From JBOGUF01 sp050696075 (lineage in GTDB: Bacteria > Chloroflexota > Chloroflexia > Thermomicrobiales > UBA6265): DNA of 34,322 nt. This document shows, in pieces, positions 1-8,354 of the stretch. The translations under genes were made by a program, and so were the position numbers. A model generated the notes under the pieces. The model saw nothing but the letters and a program-made list of their open reading frames with translations, was not told the origin of the DNA and ran no database searches. The stretch is from positions 1 through 34,322 of the forward strand of contig JBOGUF010000204.1 in assembly GCA_050696075.1 (NCBI GenBank), given 5' to 3'. Numbering within the stretch: the stretch's first letter is position 1; every line of letters starts with the position of its first letter.

Positions 1-62
1 GCCGCCAGGAGCGTGACGAGAGCGAGAAGCGGGACGACCCGCGCGATCTGCCGGAACTGCAT
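1..62 (-). CDS. N-terminus of an exported protein (partial, runs off left edge)
   Basis: Only the first 20 codons are present, reading leftwards from an ATG at 62. The peptide starts MQFRQIARVVPLLALVTLLA, which has a short charged N-region followed by a hydrophobic stretch, as in a Sec signal peptide or a membrane anchor. A strong AGGAGG ribosome-binding site lies at 68-73, five bases before the ATG. The gene follows the small exported protein at 99-518 on the same strand with a 36-base gap, so the two are probably co-transcribed. The function cannot be told from this fragment. Confidence 0.6.
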   Translation of the reverse strand, partial: MQFRQIARVVPLLALVTLLA

Positions 63-98
63 AGCTGCCTCCTGCGATGGCGAAGGTTCCGCCTACGG

Positions 99-518
99 CT
101 ATGGCAGATTGATGAGGATCAGTCCAACTTGATACTCGTCGAGCGGGGTGTCGCCGCTCGGTCGCGGCGTCGGCAAGAGATAGTCGAGGATCAGGACGAA
201 GGAGCCGTACCGCCGCACGCCCGGATCGTCCAGGCCGACGGTGAAGTACTCGGTGGTCGAGACGCCTTGCCCCCTGACGTCGATCCAGACCTCGGCGTAG
301 CCGGCCCACACGCACGTCACGTCTTGCGCGCAGCGGTGATCTTTGACGTCGCTGAAGCGAAGCGTCACGCCGGAGTCGGTGGTCACCGATTCATGCAGGC
401 GGAGCACTACCGTCTGGCCACAGACCGTCCCACCTTGCGCCGCCCGCGAGGTGTCGCGACCGGCGATGGCCGCCACTCCTACGCCCCCGATCGCCTGCCA
501 CAGTGTACGCCGGTTCAT
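99..518 (-). CDS. Small exported hypothetical protein (139 aa)
   Basis: The protein starts MNRRTLWQAIGGVGVAAIAG, with twin arginines before a hydrophobic core, so export by Tat or Sec is likely. The mature part is about 110 residues and looks beta-rich. It contains three cysteines: one in the segment VCGQTVVLRL and a pair in HRCAQDVTCVW, which could form a disulfide after export. The start is supported by AAGGGAGC about eight bases upstream of the ATG at 518. I do not recognise a named family. A second gene with a signal-like N-terminus begins 36 bases downstream on the same strand, which suggests a small operon of envelope proteins. Confidence 0.7.
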   Translation of the reverse strand: MNRRTLWQAIGGVGVAAIAGRDTSRAAQGGTVCGQTVVLRLHESVTTDSGVTLRFSDVKDHRCAQDVTCVWAGYAEVWIDVRGQGVSTTEYFTVGLDDPGVRRYGSFVLILDYLLPTPRPSGDTPLDEYQVGLILINLP

Positions 519-744
519 GTCATGCTCCCTTCCTGGTCCGCGTTCGATCTGACAGGTGGAACGTCACCGACCGCGAAAAAGTTCCCAGCCCCGGCCCGCA
601 TTTCCTGATGCGGACGACTCACGTACGGCGGCATTGGCCTGGCAGCGTTCCCCGCTCATCGTGGCACGATACCACGGCCCGCGCATCGTAGAGATGACGT
701 ATTCGGGGGGCAGGCGGGAGGCGTGTCTCGACGCTCCCGGGAGG

Positions 745-3411
745 TTAGATCAGCCCCTGGCGCAGCGCTTGGGCGACGGCGGCGGCGCGGCTATTGACGC
801 CAAGCTTGTTGAGGATGTGGGTGATGTGCGTCGTCGCCGTCCGCGGGCTGATGAAGAGGGCGTCGGCGATCTGCCGTGTGGTGTACCCTTCGACAACGAG
901 GTAGAGTACCTCCCGCTCGCGAGGACTCAGGTCGGCGGCGAGCGCCGCGTCGCGCGCGGTGCGGGTGACGACCGGTGCGGTGGACGGCGCCGGGGGGATC
1001 GATGGCGCGGCGGCCAAGAAGGCGGCCAGCTCCGTCGCGGCGGCGACGACCGCCGGCAGCGGCAGCGACCGTCCTTTATCGAAGGCGGCGGCGTATGCCG
1101 TTGGCTCCAATTGCTGGCGCGCCGCCGCGACGGCGAGGTCCACGTTGGCTTGCTGATCGGGATGGAGGGGAGCGCCGAGGTCGTCGCGGAGCGCTGCCGC
1201 TCTGCCGAGCAGCCGCGCCGCCCGCGCGCCTTCGCTACCGGCGGCGGCCACGCCGGCCAGCATCTCCAACGATTCGGTCACGTCAAGCCGGTTCCCGATG
1301 TCATGGAAGAGTCCGACACTCTCGGCGAGGAGTGCCGCCGCGTGGGAGAGATCGCCCTCGGCCTGGGCGACCCGGCCAAGGTTGGCGGTGCTTGCGGCCG
1401 CATCGCGCCGGCTGCCACATTCGCGGAACAGCGCCAGCGCCTCTTCGAAGAGTGGCGCCGCCCGTGCCGGGTCGCCCGCACTGAAGATCGCTTCGCCCAG
1501 GTTCATGAGCGAAATCGCCGTCCCCCGCTTATCCCCGAGCTGGCGCTGGCGCTCCAGCGCCTCCTCAAAGAAGGGCACGGCCCGGGTGAAGTCTCCTCGG
1601 CTCCCGACCAAAACGCCCAGGTTGCTCAGCACGTTGGCGATGCTCCGGATGTCCCCGAGCCGTCGCGTGATGGTCAAGGATGCCGTCCAGTGCGTCTCGG
1701 CGTGCTGGTCGTTGCCCTGGTAGTACGCGAGGACGCCGCAATTGATGAGTATCGTCGCGATGACCAAGTCATCGCCGCTCTGTCGGGCAAGGGCGAGCGC
1801 TTCGTCATGCAACGCGGCCGCGCGGTCGTATTCCCCCCGGTAGCTCGCGATGCTGCCCAGACTCGTGAGCGCGCGAGCCATCCCACGCTGATCCGCCACC
1901 TGCCGCCATGCCTCGAGGGCAGCCTGCAGCAGGGAATCGGCGACGATGTAATCGTGCTGGTTCTCTGCCAGTTGGCCGGCGGCATGAAGCGCCTCCGCGC
2001 GCATGGATGGCGGCGCGTCCTCGCCTGCCGCCACCGCCCGAGCCAGCCAGTCGCGCCCTTCGCTGACGTGGCCGCGTGTTGCCCAGAAGCGGCGGAGAGC
2101 GGCGCTGAGCCGCAGCGCGGTCTCCGCCGCGTGTCGTTCGAGTGCCCAGGCCAGCGCGGCGCGAGCGTTGTCGTGCTCGACCTCCAGCACGTCGAGCCAT
2201 CGCACTTGGTCGGGTCCGAACAGCGCCGGGTCGGCCCGCTCGGCGAGGGCAAGTACGTGGCCGGCATGGGCCCCCCGGATGGCCGCGTCCTCGCCCTGCA
2301 CACGAAGCTCCTCTAGGCCGAACTCGCGGATCGTTTCGAGCATCAGGACGCGGGACTCGCCATCCGCGCCGGTCGCCAGCCGGACGAGACTCTTGTCGGC
2401 GAGCGCGGAAACGACGTCAAGGACGGCGTCGTGAGTCGTGAGTCGTGAGTCGTGAGCAGAAACGCCGTTGCTCCTGCCTCCCGCCTCCCGCCTCCCGCCT
2501 ACGACCTCGGCGGCGTCGAGGGTGCAGCCGCCGGCGAAGACGGACAGGCGGCGGAAGAGGGTTTGCTCGTCCGGGGTGAGGAGGTCGTAGGACCAGGCGA
2601 TGGCGTTGCGCATCGTCTGGAGGCGGGCGGGAGCATCCCGCGGACCGCCGGTGAGCAGCGCCAGCCGATTGGCGAGCCGTGCCAGCAGGGCGGTGGGCGA
2701 GAGCGCCTTGCTACGAGCCGCCGCCAGCTCAATGGCGAGCGGCAGCCCATCGAGACGGGTACAAATCTCGGCCACGGCCGGCGCGTTCCCCGGTGTCAAG
2801 GAGAAATCCGGCTTCACCTTGCGGGTCCGCTGCACGAAGAGGGTGACTGCTTCATTTCTTGCCAAATCGGCGAGGGGTGGCGGCCCGGCGTCATCAGGGC
2901 GAGCGGGAAGGGGGAACGGATGGACCGGGAACTCCTGCTCCCCACTGACGCGCAGCGCCATCCGGCTCGTGACGAGCGCGGTGAGGTCGGGGCAGGCCAT
3001 GAGCAGGTCGGCAAGGAGCGGCGCCGCATCGATCACCTGCTCGAAGTTGTCGAGGACGAGCAGATGCCGACGCGCTTGGAAGGTCTCGTGCAGCCGCTCG
3101 ATGAGCGGCCGAGCGCCGTGGTCACGCACGTCGAACGCCTGAGCAAAGGCCGGTGCGACTAATGCCGGGTCGCGGATCGAGGCGAGCGGCACGAAGAGGA
3201 CACCATCGCGGAACGCGTCGCTGGCGTCCGCCGCGATGCGGAGCGCCAGGCGTGTCTTGCCGACGCCGCCCGGTCCGATGAGCGTCAGCAGGCGGACATC
3301 GGACCGGGCGAGGAGCGCGATGGCGTCCCGCACCTCGCGCCGTCGTCCGACGAGCGGTGTCAACGGCACGGGTACGGGGGCGGTATGGCCAGGCAGGCGC
3401 GCGAGAACCAT
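745..3411 (-). CDS. LuxR-family STAND ATPase transcriptional regulator (LAL/AfsR-like, 888 aa)
   Basis: This is a large signal-transduction regulator. An N-terminal NTPase domain has a Walker A motif GPGGVGKT at residues 46-53 and a Walker B region LLVLDNFE at 117-124. The middle (about 390-800) is made of TPR-like helical repeats with recurring patterns such as ALTSLGSIASYRGEYDRA. The last 62 residues are a LuxR-type HTH starting DLSPREREVLYLVVEGYTTR. Such proteins couple nucleotide binding and ligand sensing to promoter binding. Residues about 300-327 are a low-complexity linker encoded by two heptanucleotide repeat tracts (see the separate entry). The ATG at 3411 has only a weak ribosome-binding site, so the exact start is less sure. 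No target gene is identifiable; the flanking genes encode exported proteins of unknown role. Confidence 0.9.
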   Translation of the reverse strand: MVLARLPGHTAPVPVPLTPLVGRRREVRDAIALLARSDVRLLTLIGPGGVGKTRLALRIAADASDAFRDGVLFVPLASIRDPALVAPAFAQAFDVRDHGARPLIERLHETFQARRHLLVLDNFEQVIDAAPLLADLLMACPDLTALVTSRMALRVSGEQEFPVHPFPLPARPDDAGPPPLADLARNEAVTLFVQRTRKVKPDFSLTPGNAPAVAEICTRLDGLPLAIELAAARSKALSPTALLARLANRLALLTGGPRDAPARLQTMRNAIAWSYDLLTPDEQTLFRRLSVFAGGCTLDAAEVVGGRREAGGRSNGVSAHDSRLTTHDAVLDVVSALADKSLVRLATGADGESRVLMLETIREFGLEELRVQGEDAAIRGAHAGHVLALAERADPALFGPDQVRWLDVLEVEHDNARAALAWALERHAAETALRLSAALRRFWATRGHVSEGRDWLARAVAAGEDAPPSMRAEALHAAGQLAENQHDYIVADSLLQAALEAWRQVADQRGMARALTSLGSIASYRGEYDRAAALHDEALALARQSGDDLVIATILINCGVLAYYQGNDQHAETHWTASLTITRRLGDIRSIANVLSNLGVLVGSRGDFTRAVPFFEEALERQRQLGDKRGTAISLMNLGEAIFSAGDPARAAPLFEEALALFRECGSRRDAAASTANLGRVAQAEGDLSHAAALLAESVGLFHDIGNRLDVTESLEMLAGVAAAGSEGARAARLLGRAAALRDDLGAPLHPDQQANVDLAVAAARQQLEPTAYAAAFDKGRSLPLPAVVAAATELAAFLAAAPSIPPAPSTAPVVTRTARDAALAADLSPREREVLYLVVEGYTTRQIADALFISPRTATTHITHILNKLGVNSRAAAVAQALRQGLI
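2428..2500. repeat. Two heptanucleotide tandem repeats inside the STAND regulator gene
   Basis: GTCGTGA is repeated four times in perfect register at 2428-2455. After 20 unrelated bases, GCCTCCC is repeated three times plus a partial copy at 2476-2500. Both lie within the coding frame, in the linker between the ATPase core and the TPR region. Seven is not a multiple of three, so loss or gain of one unit would shift the frame. Confidence 0.9.
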
Positions 3412-3496
3412 TGAGACTGAAACCTCACGGGTAATGCCGACGGAGAACCTCGGATCGAGTCTACCCGAACGGGATCAGGGCCGATGATGAGCATGA

Positions 3497-4003
3497 CTAA
3501 ATCGGCCCGTTGACGTCGAGGTCGGAGAAGGCGCCGGTGGCCGGGTCGTAGGTGAGCCGGAAGAAGCAGGCGCCGCCGCCGGCCGCGAAGACCGTTCGAC
3601 TCTGCCAATACGGCTCGACGTGCCGGAAGAAGGCATCGCAGAAGAAGCTGATGCGGATCAGGTGTCGATCGTTGGCGATGAACCCGCCGTACTGGCGGTG
3701 GTAGGTGGCGAGATCGGCGCCGGAGACGAGCGACGACGGCAGGGCGGCGAAAGCCGGCTCAAGGGCCGCTTCCAGGTCCGCGACTTGATTGGCGGCCGGC
3801 GTCCAACGCGCCTCGTATTGTTCGCCATTCACCACCCAGAAGAAGTCGGGCGCGTCCGCCGCGGGCACAATCACGCCCCGGTAATCCGGACCCTGGACGG
3901 GTTGCCAGCCAGGGGCCGGTGAAGGCTCGGCTTGGGAGCCGGCAGCCGGGTGCGCGACGAGGCAAGCGATGGCGACGGCCACGGCCACGGCCAGAGCTTG
4001 CAT
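3497..4003 (-). CDS. Exported hypothetical protein (168 aa)
   Basis: The N-terminus (MQALAVAVAVAIACLVAHPA) is a typical hydrophobic signal peptide, probably cleaved near residues 20-25. The mature domain is about 145 residues and rich in aromatic residues, with two cysteines (FFCDAFF and GACFFRL) that may pair outside the cell. An excellent ribosome-binding site, AAGGAGGG, precedes the ATG at 4003. I do not recognise the family. The gene sits between the STAND regulator and a fucosidase on the same strand, and nothing in the sequence links it functionally to either. Confidence 0.7.
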   Translation of the reverse strand: MQALAVAVAVAIACLVAHPAAGSQAEPSPAPGWQPVQGPDYRGVIVPAADAPDFFWVVNGEQYEARWTPAANQVADLEAALEPAFAALPSSLVSGADLATYHRQYGGFIANDRHLIRISFFCDAFFRHVEPYWQSRTVFAAGGGACFFRLTYDPATGAFSDLDVNGPI

Positions 4004-4093
4004 CTTCGTCCCTCCTTGGGGCAGCGATCGCTTGGTAACGACCTCGCGATTCGTTGCTAGAAGGACGACGTCGAAGCGCGATTGGTTCCGAGG

Positions 4094-5395
4094 TCACTCC
4101 CTCAGGAAGAGTTCGATCACTGGGACGGTCACGGCTGGCTGCTGGATTGGAAGTTCCAGGGTCAATGTGCCGGCCGTGCCGGGCATGGTGGTGTTTTGCG
4201 CCTGCTGGTCGGGGTCGGCGACGATGCGCTTGACCTCGGAGGCGTCGTGCAGGAACTGGGCGTAGGCGACGCGGTCGGCCAGGCCGTCGAGGTGGACGTG
4301 GCGGAAGGGCCAGGAGAAGAGGTGCAGATAGAGCCGGTCGCCGCGCTGGGTGAAGCGGCAGTCGGGCGGCGGGGTGAGGTCGCTGGCCGTTGCCCCGTAG
4401 ATGGCGCGACCGTGGAGGCGAGTCCAGTCGCCGATGGCGGCGAGGGTGGCACGGGCGCGCGGGTCAAACTCGCCGCGGGCGGTCGGGCCGACGTTGAGCA
4501 GCAGGTTGCCCCCCTTGGCGACAGTATCCACGAGCAACTTGACGAGCAATTCGGGCGACTTCCAGTCGAGGTTGTCGCGGTCGTAGCCCCAGGAGCCGTT
4601 GAGGGTCTGGCACGCTTCCCAGGTGACGCGCTGGCCGTTGCGTTCCATCCACGCCTTCGGCTGATACTGTTCCGGGGTGACGAAGTCGGCCGACTCGGGG
4701 TAGTCGAGGCGGTCGTTGAGGAGGATGCCGGGTTGGAGCTCGCGCACCATCCGCACGAGTTCCTCGGAGTGCCAGTCGGCGCGGCCCTTGCCGCCCCAAA
4801 CCCGGTTCGGGTAGGAGAAGTCGAACCACATCACGTCGATCGTGCCGTAGTTGGTGAGCAATTCCCGCGTTTGGCCGTGGAGATAGTCGCGGTACGTGGC
4901 GACGTCGCGGTGCTGGTTGGCGGCGATGTAGGCCTCGTCGTCGCGGCGGGAGTGGAGGCCGTCGACAGGGAATTCGGGGTGATGCCAGTCGATCACCGAA
5001 TGATAGAAGCCGACTTTGAGGCCTTCGTCGCGGAATGCCTCGACCCAGGGGCGGATCAGGTCGCGGCCGGCGGGGGTGTTGGTCGCTTTGTAGTCGGTGA
5101 GGGCCGAGTCCCAGAGGCAGAAGCCGTCGTGGTGCTTGCTGGTGAGGACGGCGTACTGCATGCCGGCGTTCTTGGCGTCGCGGGCCCACTGGCGGGGGTC
5201 GTAGACGTCGGGGTCGAAGTGGTCGAAGTAGGGGTGGTAGTCCTCGTCGGTGATGCGCTCGCGCTGCTTGACCCACTCGTGGCGGGCGGCGGCGGAGTAG
5301 ATGCCCCAATGGATGAAGAGACCGAAGCGGTCGTGGGTGAACCAGCTCGTGTCGCCGGTGGTGGGCGCGGTGGCCGGCGCGGTCGTCGCGGTCAT
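4094..5395 (-). CDS. Alpha-L-fucosidase, GH29 family (433 aa)
   Basis: GH29 enzymes remove terminal alpha-L-fucose by a retaining mechanism. Recognisable blocks are RFGLFIHWGIYS (about 24-34), SKHHDGF (86-92), DWHHPEF (136-142) and TIDVMWFDF (185-193), where Asp192 is the expected nucleophile. The conserved GGNLLLNVGPT segment lies in the C-terminal half of the domain, followed by a small beta domain. The length fits the shorter bacterial GH29 enzymes. The start at 5395 (MTATTAP) has AAGGGGAG upstream; the open frame continues to 5548, but the extra 51 residues look non-coding. No signal peptide is visible, so the enzyme is probably cytoplasmic and would act on imported oligosaccharides. A likely promoter and operator lie at 5499-5526. 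Confidence 0.93.
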   Translation of the reverse strand: MTATTAPATAPTTGDTSWFTHDRFGLFIHWGIYSAAARHEWVKQRERITDEDYHPYFDHFDPDVYDPRQWARDAKNAGMQYAVLTSKHHDGFCLWDSALTDYKATNTPAGRDLIRPWVEAFRDEGLKVGFYHSVIDWHHPEFPVDGLHSRRDDEAYIAANQHRDVATYRDYLHGQTRELLTNYGTIDVMWFDFSYPNRVWGGKGRADWHSEELVRMVRELQPGILLNDRLDYPESADFVTPEQYQPKAWMERNGQRVTWEACQTLNGSWGYDRDNLDWKSPELLVKLLVDTVAKGGNLLLNVGPTARGEFDPRARATLAAIGDWTRLHGRAIYGATASDLTPPPDCRFTQRGDRLYLHLFSWPFRHVHLDGLADRVAYAQFLHDASEVKRIVADPDQQAQNTTMPGTAGTLTLELPIQQPAVTVPVIELFLRE

Positions 5396-5498
5396 CTCGG
5401 TTGCTCCCCTTCCAGTTGCAGAGCGGCGCGTGCCGCCGAAGCGCTCCCGCCTCGTCGCCATCCCCGGCGCGGGCGTGGATCGAGCGTGGTGGTGCGGG

Positions 5499-5526
5499 AT
5501 TGTACACAGTATCCAGCATTTGTCGC
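5499..5526 (-). promoter_or_regulatory. Candidate promoter/operator of the first GH29 gene
   Basis: On the minus strand a -10 TACAAT (5499-5504) is preceded by a 16-base spacer and a -35-like GCGACA (5521-5526). The spacer and -10 overlap TGTACACAGTATCCAG (5501-5516, plus strand), which matches TGTATACAGCATACAG at 21514-21529 at 13 of 16 bases. That second site lies in the corresponding place upstream of a GH29 stub. Confidence 0.5.
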
Positions 5527-5544
5527 GGGGGACGGCGACGATGC

Positions 5545-5814
5545 TCATCTGTTCGCCGTCAGCCGGGAGGCTTGCGGCTGGGAAGAGGATGCCGCATGCT
5601 GATCAGGGCATGGTGCGCGGTCGATGTGACAGGCCTCGCGCAAGACAATCAAGCCGGCAAAGTCCTCGTTGCCAAACCGGTCGTAGGTGAGGTGGTGGAT
5701 GTTGAGGGGGCACCCGAACCAGCAGCGCTGGCAGCGGTCGACGGCGCTGTAGACGAGATCCTGGATCAGCAGCCAATAGGGGGACGTAAGGTGCGGCGGT
5801 CGCTCGTCGTTGCG
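5545..5814 (-). pseudogene. HNH endonuclease-like fragment (no start codon)
   Basis: An open frame without an ATG, bounded upstream by an in-frame TAG at 5815-5817, encodes about 89 residues that resemble an HNH domain. The visible pattern is RCQRCWFGC, then LNIHHLTYDRFGNEDF, then LIVLREACH: a Cys-x2-Cys pair, the His-His catalytic motif, the typical TYxRxGxE stretch, and a Cys-His that falls where the second zinc pair (CxxCH) usually sits. One cysteine of that second pair appears replaced (REACH). No start or ribosome-binding site is visible, so it is most likely a 5'-truncated remnant. It lies between a GH29 gene and the divergent DinB-like gene. Confidence 0.5.
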
Positions 5815-5860
5815 CTACACTCCCCGATTCTGAGCACCTTGTCGTCGCGGAGGGAGTCGG

Positions 5861-6358
5861 ATGGACCTGCTCGATCTCCTGTTGGATCACGACCACTGGG
5901 CCACGAGACGTCTCCTGGACGCGAGCAGCGGCCTGACCGACGCGCAGTTGGATCAGCCGTTCGACATCGGGCACCGGACGTTGCGCGCGACGTTCGGGCA
6001 CATAATTTTCAACGTCCCGTTCTGGACCGCGTTCTTGGCCGGGCAACCGGCCGATGGAGGGTATTCGGCCGATGCCCAGCCAGACGACCGCTCGCTGGCC
6101 GCGCTGATCGACCACCACGAGCGCTCCTACGCGGCCTTCGCGAGCGTCGCGCGCCGGTTGCGCGACGAGCAGCGCCTGGACGACACCTTCGTCGACCACT
6201 ACACCGTCCGCAAGTCGTTCGGCGGCACGATCCTCACGGTCGTCGAGCACAACGCGGAGCACCGCACCGAAGTACTGCATATCCTCGAACGCCTCGGCGT
6301 GCCCGACCTGCCCGAAGTCGATCTCGGCGTGTGGGACTACATGCTGTACAACACCTAG
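5861..6358 (+). CDS. DinB/YfiT-family protein (165 aa)
   Basis: The protein has the pattern of the DinB four-helix-bundle superfamily, whose members are often metal-dependent thiol transferases or of unknown function. The three expected histidine ligands are visible: one in ATFGHIIFN (residue about 47) and two in VEHNAEHRTEVLHIL near residues 130-140. The start MDLLDLLLDHDHWATRRLL is typical, since helix 1 carries the conserved HxxW. GGAGGGAG lies just upstream of the ATG. Length is normal. It is transcribed divergently from the fucosidase operon and convergently with the downstream remnants, so it looks like a single-gene unit. The substrate is unknown. Confidence 0.87.
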   Translation: MDLLDLLLDHDHWATRRLLDASSGLTDAQLDQPFDIGHRTLRATFGHIIFNVPFWTAFLAGQPADGGYSADAQPDDRSLAALIDHHERSYAAFASVARRLRDEQRLDDTFVDHYTVRKSFGGTILTVVEHNAEHRTEVLHILERLGVPDLPEVDLGVWDYMLYNT

Positions 6359-6398
6359 CCGGCCGTCCCGTGCGGATCCAATCCTGCTTCCTCTCCCG

Positions 6399-6465
6399 CT
6401 AGGCCACCCGTAGATCCTCCAGGGCGTCGCGGTCCCAGGCGATGCCGATACCCGGCGGCATCGGG
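6399..6465 (-). pseudogene. C-terminal stub of a mandelate racemase/enolase-type gene
   Basis: Read on the minus strand this stretch encodes MPPGIGIAWDRDALEDLRVA followed by TAG. It matches the last 20 codons of the intact enzyme at 11816-12901 (MAPGIGIAWDRDALQDLRVA) with two differences, and the DNA is also very similar. Similarity stops just upstream of 6465. It is a remnant of a second, nearly identical copy of that gene. Confidence 0.8.
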
Positions 6466-6852
6466 TGAACCCTTGGACGCCTCGACCGGCGCCGCACCGT
6501 TGCCGTTCGCCCCGGAGGGCACGAGGTAGATATCGCGGGCAATCGTCGCCGGGCTGGCTACCTCAAACTCGAGGGCGCCGTCGTCGTTGAACGCGCGTCC
6601 ATCAATCACGGTTCCCGCGTCGTCGGTGCAGACCGCGCCGCGGATCGGTGGGTTGTCTGCCTGGGCGAACCGGTTGTCGACGACGACCGTCGTCGCCTCG
6701 CCGGCCGGCAGCGGAAGCCGGGCGGCGATCCCAACCTCGCTCGTCGGCGTCGTGGCGGCGAAGAAGCGGCCCGGTCCCTCGCCGCCGATCCTGCCCCACC
6801 AGACGGAGAGATGCACGTCGGCCGCATCGGGCGTGCCGGTGCAGTCGGTGAC
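6466..6852 (-). pseudogene. Remnant coding region of unknown family, 5' truncated
   Basis: The minus-strand frame running from just after the fucosidase stop reads like genuine protein: VHLSVWWGRIGG, then beta-strand-like segments such as GEATTVVVDNRFAQA and GALEFEVASPATIARDIYLV. A GTG at 6816 is in frame but has no ribosome-binding site, and the frame then runs into the enolase-type stub at 6465 without a natural end. I do not recognise the family. It may be the tail of a beta-sandwich domain whose 5' part was lost. A non-coding origin cannot be excluded. Confidence 0.35.
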
Positions 6853-6859
6853 GAATGAC

Positions 6860-8146
6860 TCACCCCGCTACGTCCAGCACGATCACCGTGTTGACCGCGT
6901 CGGGAGCTGGTGCCGGCCCCTGGATGATTACCCGGCCCGCTTCCTCGGACAGTGGCAGGTTGGCCGCGGCCGGTTCGGCGAGCAGCGAGGCACGTGAAAT
7001 CGTCGCCCCGAACCGCGGGATCTCGATGGCCCCGCTCGGAGGCCAGTCAAAGACGTGCAGATAGACGCTCCCAGGCTTGGCCGTGGTGCGACCCCAGGCC
7101 AGGCCCTGCAGCGGCCCCGGTTGCGTGCCGTACACGGCTTCCCCATTCGCCGTGAGCCACCGACCCATGTCATCTAGGCGCTCGACGCTGGGCTCCGGGA
7201 TCACGCCCTCGGCGGTCGGGCCGACGTTGAGCAGATAATTGCCCCCCTTGCTGACGATGTCCACCAGCTTACGGATCAGGTCCGCGGACGACTTCCAGTT
7301 GTGGTCGTCGTGCATGTAGCACCAGGTGTCGTTGATCGTCGCCGGTGTCTCCCAATCGGCGTCGATCAGTTCGCCCGGAATCATGTTGTCGCGTGCCTCG
7401 GCGTAGTCGCCCAACCCGTTGCCGATCCGGCCATTGACCAGACATGCCGGCTGGAGCTCATGGACAAGGTCGACGAGCGAGCGACTCTGTTCGACGGTGA
7501 TGCGTTTCGGGGTGTCGAACCAGATCAGCCCGATCGGGCCGTAGTTCGTGAGCAGCTCACGGACCTGGGGCTTGACGTAGTGCTCGACGTAGCCGGCGAA
7601 GTCTTTCGTCGGTTCGTCGTAGTCCCAGTCGTTGCCGTCACCGCCCGGGTGGTGCCAGTCCTGGGTCTGCGAATAGTAGAAGCAGAGCCGGATGCCCTGG
7701 TCCTGGCATGCCCGCGCCAGCTCTTTCATCGGGTCGCGACCATACGGCGTCGCGTCAACGATGTCGTAGTCGGTCAGCGCCGAGTCGAACATGGAAAAGC
7801 CGTCATGATGCTTCGCGGTGATCACCAGGTACTTCTGTCCGGCCCGCTTGGCCACCGATACCCAGGCGTCCGCATCGAACGCGGTCGGGTTGAACTGCTT
7901 GGCCAAGGGCTCGTACTCGCGCACCGGGATGCGCTCCACCAGCATGATCCACTCGCCGAGCGGCTTTTTGCCATCGCGACCAAGGGCCGTCTTGCCCTGC
8001 CACCGGCCGGCGGGAACGGCGTAGATCCCCCAGTGGATGAACATGCCGAAGCGGGCCTCCCGCCACCAGTCCAGCCGTGGATCCCGCCGCGCGTCCGCTC
8101 GTTGCCGCGCTTCCTGACGAATCGCGCCTTCGTCTGCCATTCCCAT
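6860..8146 (-). CDS. Alpha-L-fucosidase, GH29 family (428 aa)
   Basis: This is a second, clearly diverged GH29 enzyme. Core blocks are REARFGMFIHWGIYAVPAG (about 29-47), TAKHHDGFSMFDS (110-122), DWHHPGGDG and GPIGLIWFDTPKR, in which Asp211 is the expected nucleophile. GGNYLLNVGPTAEG follows. Compared with the first GH29 it has a longer insertion after the HWG motif (GKTALGRDGKKPLGEW), so its substrate pocket may differ. The start at 8146 (MGMADEG) is favoured by GGGAGGGGG a few bases upstream; a GTG at 8152 is also in frame. No export signal is visible. Upstream on the same strand lies the C-terminal stub of a sugar-binding protein, so the gene probably once belonged to an import operon. Confidence 0.93.
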   Translation of the reverse strand: MGMADEGAIRQEARQRADARRDPRLDWWREARFGMFIHWGIYAVPAGRWQGKTALGRDGKKPLGEWIMLVERIPVREYEPLAKQFNPTAFDADAWVSVAKRAGQKYLVITAKHHDGFSMFDSALTDYDIVDATPYGRDPMKELARACQDQGIRLCFYYSQTQDWHHPGGDGNDWDYDEPTKDFAGYVEHYVKPQVRELLTNYGPIGLIWFDTPKRITVEQSRSLVDLVHELQPACLVNGRIGNGLGDYAEARDNMIPGELIDADWETPATINDTWCYMHDDHNWKSSADLIRKLVDIVSKGGNYLLNVGPTAEGVIPEPSVERLDDMGRWLTANGEAVYGTQPGPLQGLAWGRTTAKPGSVYLHVFDWPPSGAIEIPRFGATISRASLLAEPAAANLPLSEEAGRVIIQGPAPAPDAVNTVIVLDVAG

Positions 8147-8216
8147 GCGCACCCCCTCCCTATGTTTCGGTGCGAGGACGATGCGGCCGGCCGCTCCGGC
8201 CGCTTGCCCACCTTGC

Positions 8217-8354
8217 TTAGTAGCCGGTGACGGTGGACCCCAGCTCGGCCACCTGCCGCGCCTGCTCCTCGGTGAAGAAGAGTGGCGGCAGCACCATCTC
8301 CGCCGGCTGCGCGCACGGTACGTACTTCTCCCGCGTTTCCTGGTAGAGGACAGA
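8217..8354 (-). pseudogene. C-terminal stub of an extracellular sugar-binding protein
   Basis: The end of this frame reads KYVPCAQPAEMVLPPLFFTE followed by EQARQVAELGSTVTGY and a stop. This resembles the C-terminal region of family 1 (LplA-like) solute-binding proteins, which usually continue with a YVDxMTxxFI segment; here a stop cuts it off. No matching N-terminal sequence is present upstream. It is therefore a fragment truncated at both ends, directly upstream of the GH29 gene on the same strand. Confidence 0.5.

Noticed and set aside
556..2316. Long plus-strand open frame of 586 codons opposite the STAND regulator
   Set aside because: It is Arg/Gly-rich without motifs and is the antisense shadow of a clear STAND/LuxR gene in GC-rich DNA.
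4082..5602. Plus-strand frame of 506 codons opposite the first GH29 gene
   Set aside because: It consists of Val/Gly/Ala-rich shadow sequence; the minus strand has all GH29 motifs.
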